Of a DNA stretch of 64,000 bases, positions 62,501 to 64,000 are shown piece after piece. Under the pieces are notes generated by a model, which was not told the DNA's origin, ran no database searches, and worked only from the letters and a program-made list of their open reading frames with translations. Made by a program: the position numbers and the translations under genes. The stretch is from contig NC_083653.1 of NCBI RefSeq assembly GCF_963576545.1, positions 19,743,639 to 19,807,638 of the forward strand, read 5' to 3'. Position 1 is the first letter of the stretch. Each line of letters opens with the position of its first letter. This DNA is from Limanda limanda. Lineage: Eukaryota; Chordata; Actinopteri; Pleuronectiformes; Pleuronectidae.

Positions 62501-63417
62501 TGCATGTGCAGTGTGCCGTTATAGAAATGTGTGGTTTAACGTGGAAACATGCAAAGGGTCCATGCAGACCACCACTCCTTATGGACAAAGGGAAATGGAA
62601 AATTTGAATGTGCAAAAGAAAAAGCCGCACTGTTGATGTTACACACTTGTGTGTAGTGATGACAGCTCTTTTCACACACCTTTCCAACAGGTAGGACGTA
62701 GAGCAGGGCCTGGAAAAGGATCCAGAGGATTACAAAGCCAAGGGCCCGGACATCCCAAAATGCTTCAAGAGGGGGCAGAGGTGGGGGGAAGTTGAGCAAG
62801 CTGGGGTCCTCCAGGTTAACTTGGAACACCAAGAAGAGAACCCAGGACGGCAGAAAGAGCAGCCACAAATATGCTCCTGGAGGAATACAAAAAACTCACG
62901 TTTATCATTGACTTTCTGCATGTCCAGCTAAACTACCATCATATGGAAAAACACACACACAGTGATTATACACAGAAAACTGTTATTATCAGCAACATAC
63001 ATGGCAGTGTTCCATTGTTTTTACAAATCAAAAAGCTATGCATAGTTTATTACAAATTTAATACAGCTCTATAACATCTTAGGGTTGTCCAATTCTCCCA
63101 TGGATAAGAAAAAAAGAAGGAAAATAAATGAATTAAATTAAGCGTCACTGATTTAATTTGTGGTCTTTAACAGCAATAAACTTTTACAATCTCAGATTGC
63201 GAAACTAAACCTGCTGTTCATTTTGTACCCTACCTATCTTTCCTCCAAAGTCCAGTGGGGTGGCGAGGGTGGCAGCAGGAGGTGCAGCCTCCTTGATGAC
63301 CTCCTTCTCCTGCTGCTCTGCTACGACTGCGGCTGGTTTAGCTCCTCCGTCGTCTTTCCTGCGGCGCAGATTGTAACGGCCCTGGTTCTTCTCAGACTCC
63401 ACCTCGGCCTCGGCCTT
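56655..63417 (-). CDS. lbr: lamin B receptor, 3' ten coding exons (partial gene)
   Basis: LBR is an inner-nuclear-membrane protein that binds lamin B and heterochromatin through its N-terminal arm and reduces the C14 double bond of sterols through its membrane domain. Ten exons, read on the minus strand, join in one frame with GT-AG borders: 63417-63234, 62876-62680, 61100-61046, 60476-60282, 60149-60046, 58491-58366, 58227-58059, 57769-57689, 57231-57109 and 56815-56655. They total 1395 nt, about 464 residues plus stop. The first visible exon is charged and non-membrane (end of the nucleoplasmic arm). The rest matches the ERG24/DHCR7/TM7SF2 fold: [76 protein letters not shown] and the C-terminal [10 protein letters not shown]...YRIIPRVY. 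The arm plus [12 protein letters not shown] separates LBR from TM7SF2. Vertebrate LBR is near 615 residues, so about 150 N-terminal residues (Tudor and RS region) lie past position 64000. No reading-frame damage is seen. Confidence 0.96.
57109..57231 (-). CDS. lbr: lbr exon: [15 protein letters not shown] signature
   Basis: Acceptor TCTCCAG, donor GTGAGTCG; 123 bp. It encodes [20 protein letters not shown] followed by [20 protein letters not shown]. The GWWG...RHPNYLGD block is the second ERG4/ERG24 signature and lies at the cofactor site in sterol reductases. Confidence 0.96.
57689..57769 (-). CDS. lbr: lbr exon: [19 protein letters not shown]
   Basis: Acceptor CTTTCAG, donor GTAAGTTG; 81 bp. 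It encodes [20 protein letters not shown] and SDPQLS, matching the cytosolic loop with the N-Q/E-KN-FR motif of LBR and ERG24. It ends one base into a histidine codon. Confidence 0.95.
58059..58227 (-). CDS. lbr: lbr exon: [15 protein letters not shown] core
   Basis: Acceptor TTTCCCAG, donor GTGAGTAG. It encodes [40 protein letters not shown] and [16 protein letters not shown], the most conserved membrane core of the family. It ends one base into a leucine codon. Confidence 0.96.
58366..58491 (-). CDS. lbr: lbr exon: [11 protein letters not shown] block
   Basis: Acceptor TTTTCAG, donor GTAAGCCT; exactly 42 codons in phase 0. It encodes [31 protein letters not shown] and LWNE. The aromatic/acidic VVDGLWNE block is part of the sterol-reductase core. 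Confidence 0.95.
59430..59502. repeat. (GT)n microsatellite inside the hAT-like element
   Basis: Uninterrupted GT dinucleotides, about 36 copies, immediately 3' (on the minus strand) of the ado fragment. Confidence 0.97.
59537..59827 (-). pseudogene. ado: captured, degraded 5' fragment of ado (cysteamine/N-terminal-Cys dioxygenase)
   Basis: Read on the minus strand from ATG at 59,827, the translation starts MPRDN, the known start of ADO, meets an in-frame TAG at 59,773-59,771, and then continues in the same frame. It reads ADLKIAPRK, then [20 protein letters not shown] and [20 protein letters not shown] before similarity ends next to the microsatellite. This matches the first third of ADO (DLNIAPRK, PPVTYMHIYET, F-GVFLL, PLHDHPGMHGM, LKV). 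ADO uses non-haem iron to oxidise cysteamine and N-terminal cysteines. The two HDH histidines of its metal site survive here, but the third ligand and the rest of the cupin are absent. The fragment is confined to the hAT-like element. It is broken and 3'-truncated, so it cannot make the enzyme. Confidence 0.88.
60046..60149 (-). CDS. lbr: lbr exon: sterol reductase signature GHELNPRI
   Basis: Acceptor CTTCCCCAG, donor GTGAGTTC. It encodes [16 protein letters not shown] followed by [18 protein letters not shown], the first ERG4/ERG24-type signature shared by LBR, TM7SF2 and DHCR7. The intron after it (58,492-60,045) carries the hAT-like element with the ado fragment. Confidence 0.96.
60282..60476 (-). 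CDS. lbr: lbr exon: membrane segments 3-4
   Basis: Acceptor GCTAACAG, donor GTAAGCAG. It encodes [15 protein letters not shown], then [20 protein letters not shown] and [20 protein letters not shown]. The YIHSHFLQ and SVYLY blocks match vertebrate LBR. It ends one base into a glycine codon. Confidence 0.94.
61046..61100 (-). CDS. lbr: lbr exon: short loop exon (55 bp)
   Basis: Acceptor CTCTCTAG, donor GTGAGGCT. It encodes [19 protein letters not shown], corresponding to the conserved loop that ends in RLKYR-NG in sterol reductases. It was too short to stand out as an ORF, but the splice sites and phases fit both neighbours exactly. Confidence 0.93.
62680..62876 (-). CDS. lbr: lbr exon: first transmembrane segments
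   Basis: Acceptor TCCTCCAG, donor GTGTGTGA. It encodes the hydrophobic [18 protein letters not shown], the LBR-diagnostic [20 protein letters not shown], and the second membrane segment ending [10 protein letters not shown] phase-0 end leads directly into the short next exon. Confidence 0.93.
63234..63417 (-). CDS. lbr: lbr exon: end of nucleoplasmic arm
   Basis: Bounded by acceptor TTCTTCAG on its 5' side and donor GTAGGG on its 3' side. It encodes a charged stretch starting [20 protein letters not shown], then an alanine/glutamate-rich linker, and ends [10 protein letters not shown] just before the first membrane segment. It ends one base into a glycine codon completed by the next exon. 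This is the most 5' exon visible in the window. Confidence 0.9.
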
Positions 63418-64000
63418 CTGAAGAAACATTTCGGATTATTCAGGATTTTCGATTGTTAGAAACAAATATCAAAGAAGGTTTTTCCACAGCTTTCTCAGGC
63501 CAGGGCTCGAGAGTGCAGGCAAAAATGTGTAAAGTGCGCCTAAAAAAAGTTCTTTGGTCACACTGGTGCACCAAACACTGCTCTCCTCTGAGTCTCGGGG
63601 TGAGTGAAAGTTTAAAGTTGCACACACCCAGGCCCCAGGCCAGCTGCGCCCACTCACTCAAACACAGACAGACGAACAAACAGTGAAGAAGAGATAAGAG
63701 AGGGCAGGGGAGCATGTCAATGTGAACGAGGCGGTATGTCGAGTAAATTTAAGAGGAGTGGCAGCAAAAAGTGAATTTATAGTGTATTCCCAACGGACTG
63801 CCAAAGCAAAACCATCAGCACTACTGCTTCAGGATCAGAACAGAAGCACGGGTTGGTTTGCACCGTGTCACGGTCTCTTGTCTGGGTGTGCTCCCTCCAC
63901 ACTGCTGACCTGTGCTAACTTTAATTAAAAACAGCAACACTAATCAAAGCTTTTATCTATGTACATGACCTGAGCCGCAGAGAAGTTATGTGGTGTTTTT
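63418..64000 (-). other. lbr: lbr intron (5' part)
   Basis: Sequence upstream of the first visible lbr exon. No Tudor-domain exon is seen, so the N-terminal exons lie beyond the window. Confidence 0.7.

Noticed and set aside
56655..63417. TM7SF2 or DHCR7 instead of LBR
   Set aside because: The charged pre-membrane arm and the [13 protein letters not shown] block are specific to LBR within the sterol reductase family.
1..64000. Prokaryotic or phage-type system, CRISPR array, toxin or virus
   Set aside because: No spaced direct repeats, operon-like gene packing or viral genes were seen. The sequence is intron-bearing vertebrate DNA.

Overview
This window is nuclear DNA of a ray-finned fish, most likely a percomorph teleost. 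It is AT-rich and intron-rich, full of (CA/GT)n microsatellites, and littered with dispersed repeats of types familiar from teleost genomes: tRNA-headed SINEs, LINE 3' ends, TTAA-flanked MITEs and hAT-like elements. There are no operons, prokaryotic genes, CRISPR arrays or structural RNA genes. Two real genes are visible, both on the minus strand, together with one captured gene fragment.

Layout. Positions 1-38,350 hold no exon I can defend. They contain microsatellites, relics of SINEs and LINEs (including a degraded reverse-transcriptase tail at 27.5-27.8 kb), several MITEs (a piggyBac-like one at 16.47-17.07 kb and two copies of another family at 9.57 and 25.09 kb), and a 403-bp tandem duplication with no difference that I could see by eye (8,811-9,616). 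From 38,351 to 41,015 lies a six-exon gene for a small secreted leucine-rich-repeat glycoprotein of 357 residues, with a signal peptide, LRRNT cap, about nine LRRs and LRRCT cap. All splice sites are GT-AG and all phases agree. An untranslated first exon may lie near 44.2 kb. From 41 to 54.6 kb the sequence is again intergenic, with SINEs, simple repeats and a diverged 0.45-kb dispersed duplication (49.9 and 52.9 kb).

From about 54.6 kb to 63,417 lies the 3' part of lbr, the lamin B receptor. It has ten coding exons for about 464 residues, covering the end of the nucleoplasmic arm and the complete C14-sterol-reductase-like membrane domain. The start codon and Tudor domain lie beyond the right edge. 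A candidate polyadenylation signal at 54,629 would give lbr a roughly 2-kb 3' UTR that contains a MITE with a strong CTCF-type motif.

The most unusual item is in an lbr intron. A 950-bp hAT-like non-autonomous transposon (59,005-59,954; 15-bp perfect terminal inverted repeats; 8-bp target duplication CATGCAAC) carries a GC-rich, degraded copy of the 5' coding part of ado (cysteamine / N-terminal-cysteine dioxygenase), with its start codon, an in-frame stop and the HxH metal-binding motif still readable. This is a transposon that has captured a host gene fragment.

The two genes show no functional link beyond neighbourhood: lbr acts in nuclear envelope organisation and sterol synthesis, and the LRR protein is secreted. 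All calls come from reading the sequence; no database search was run.
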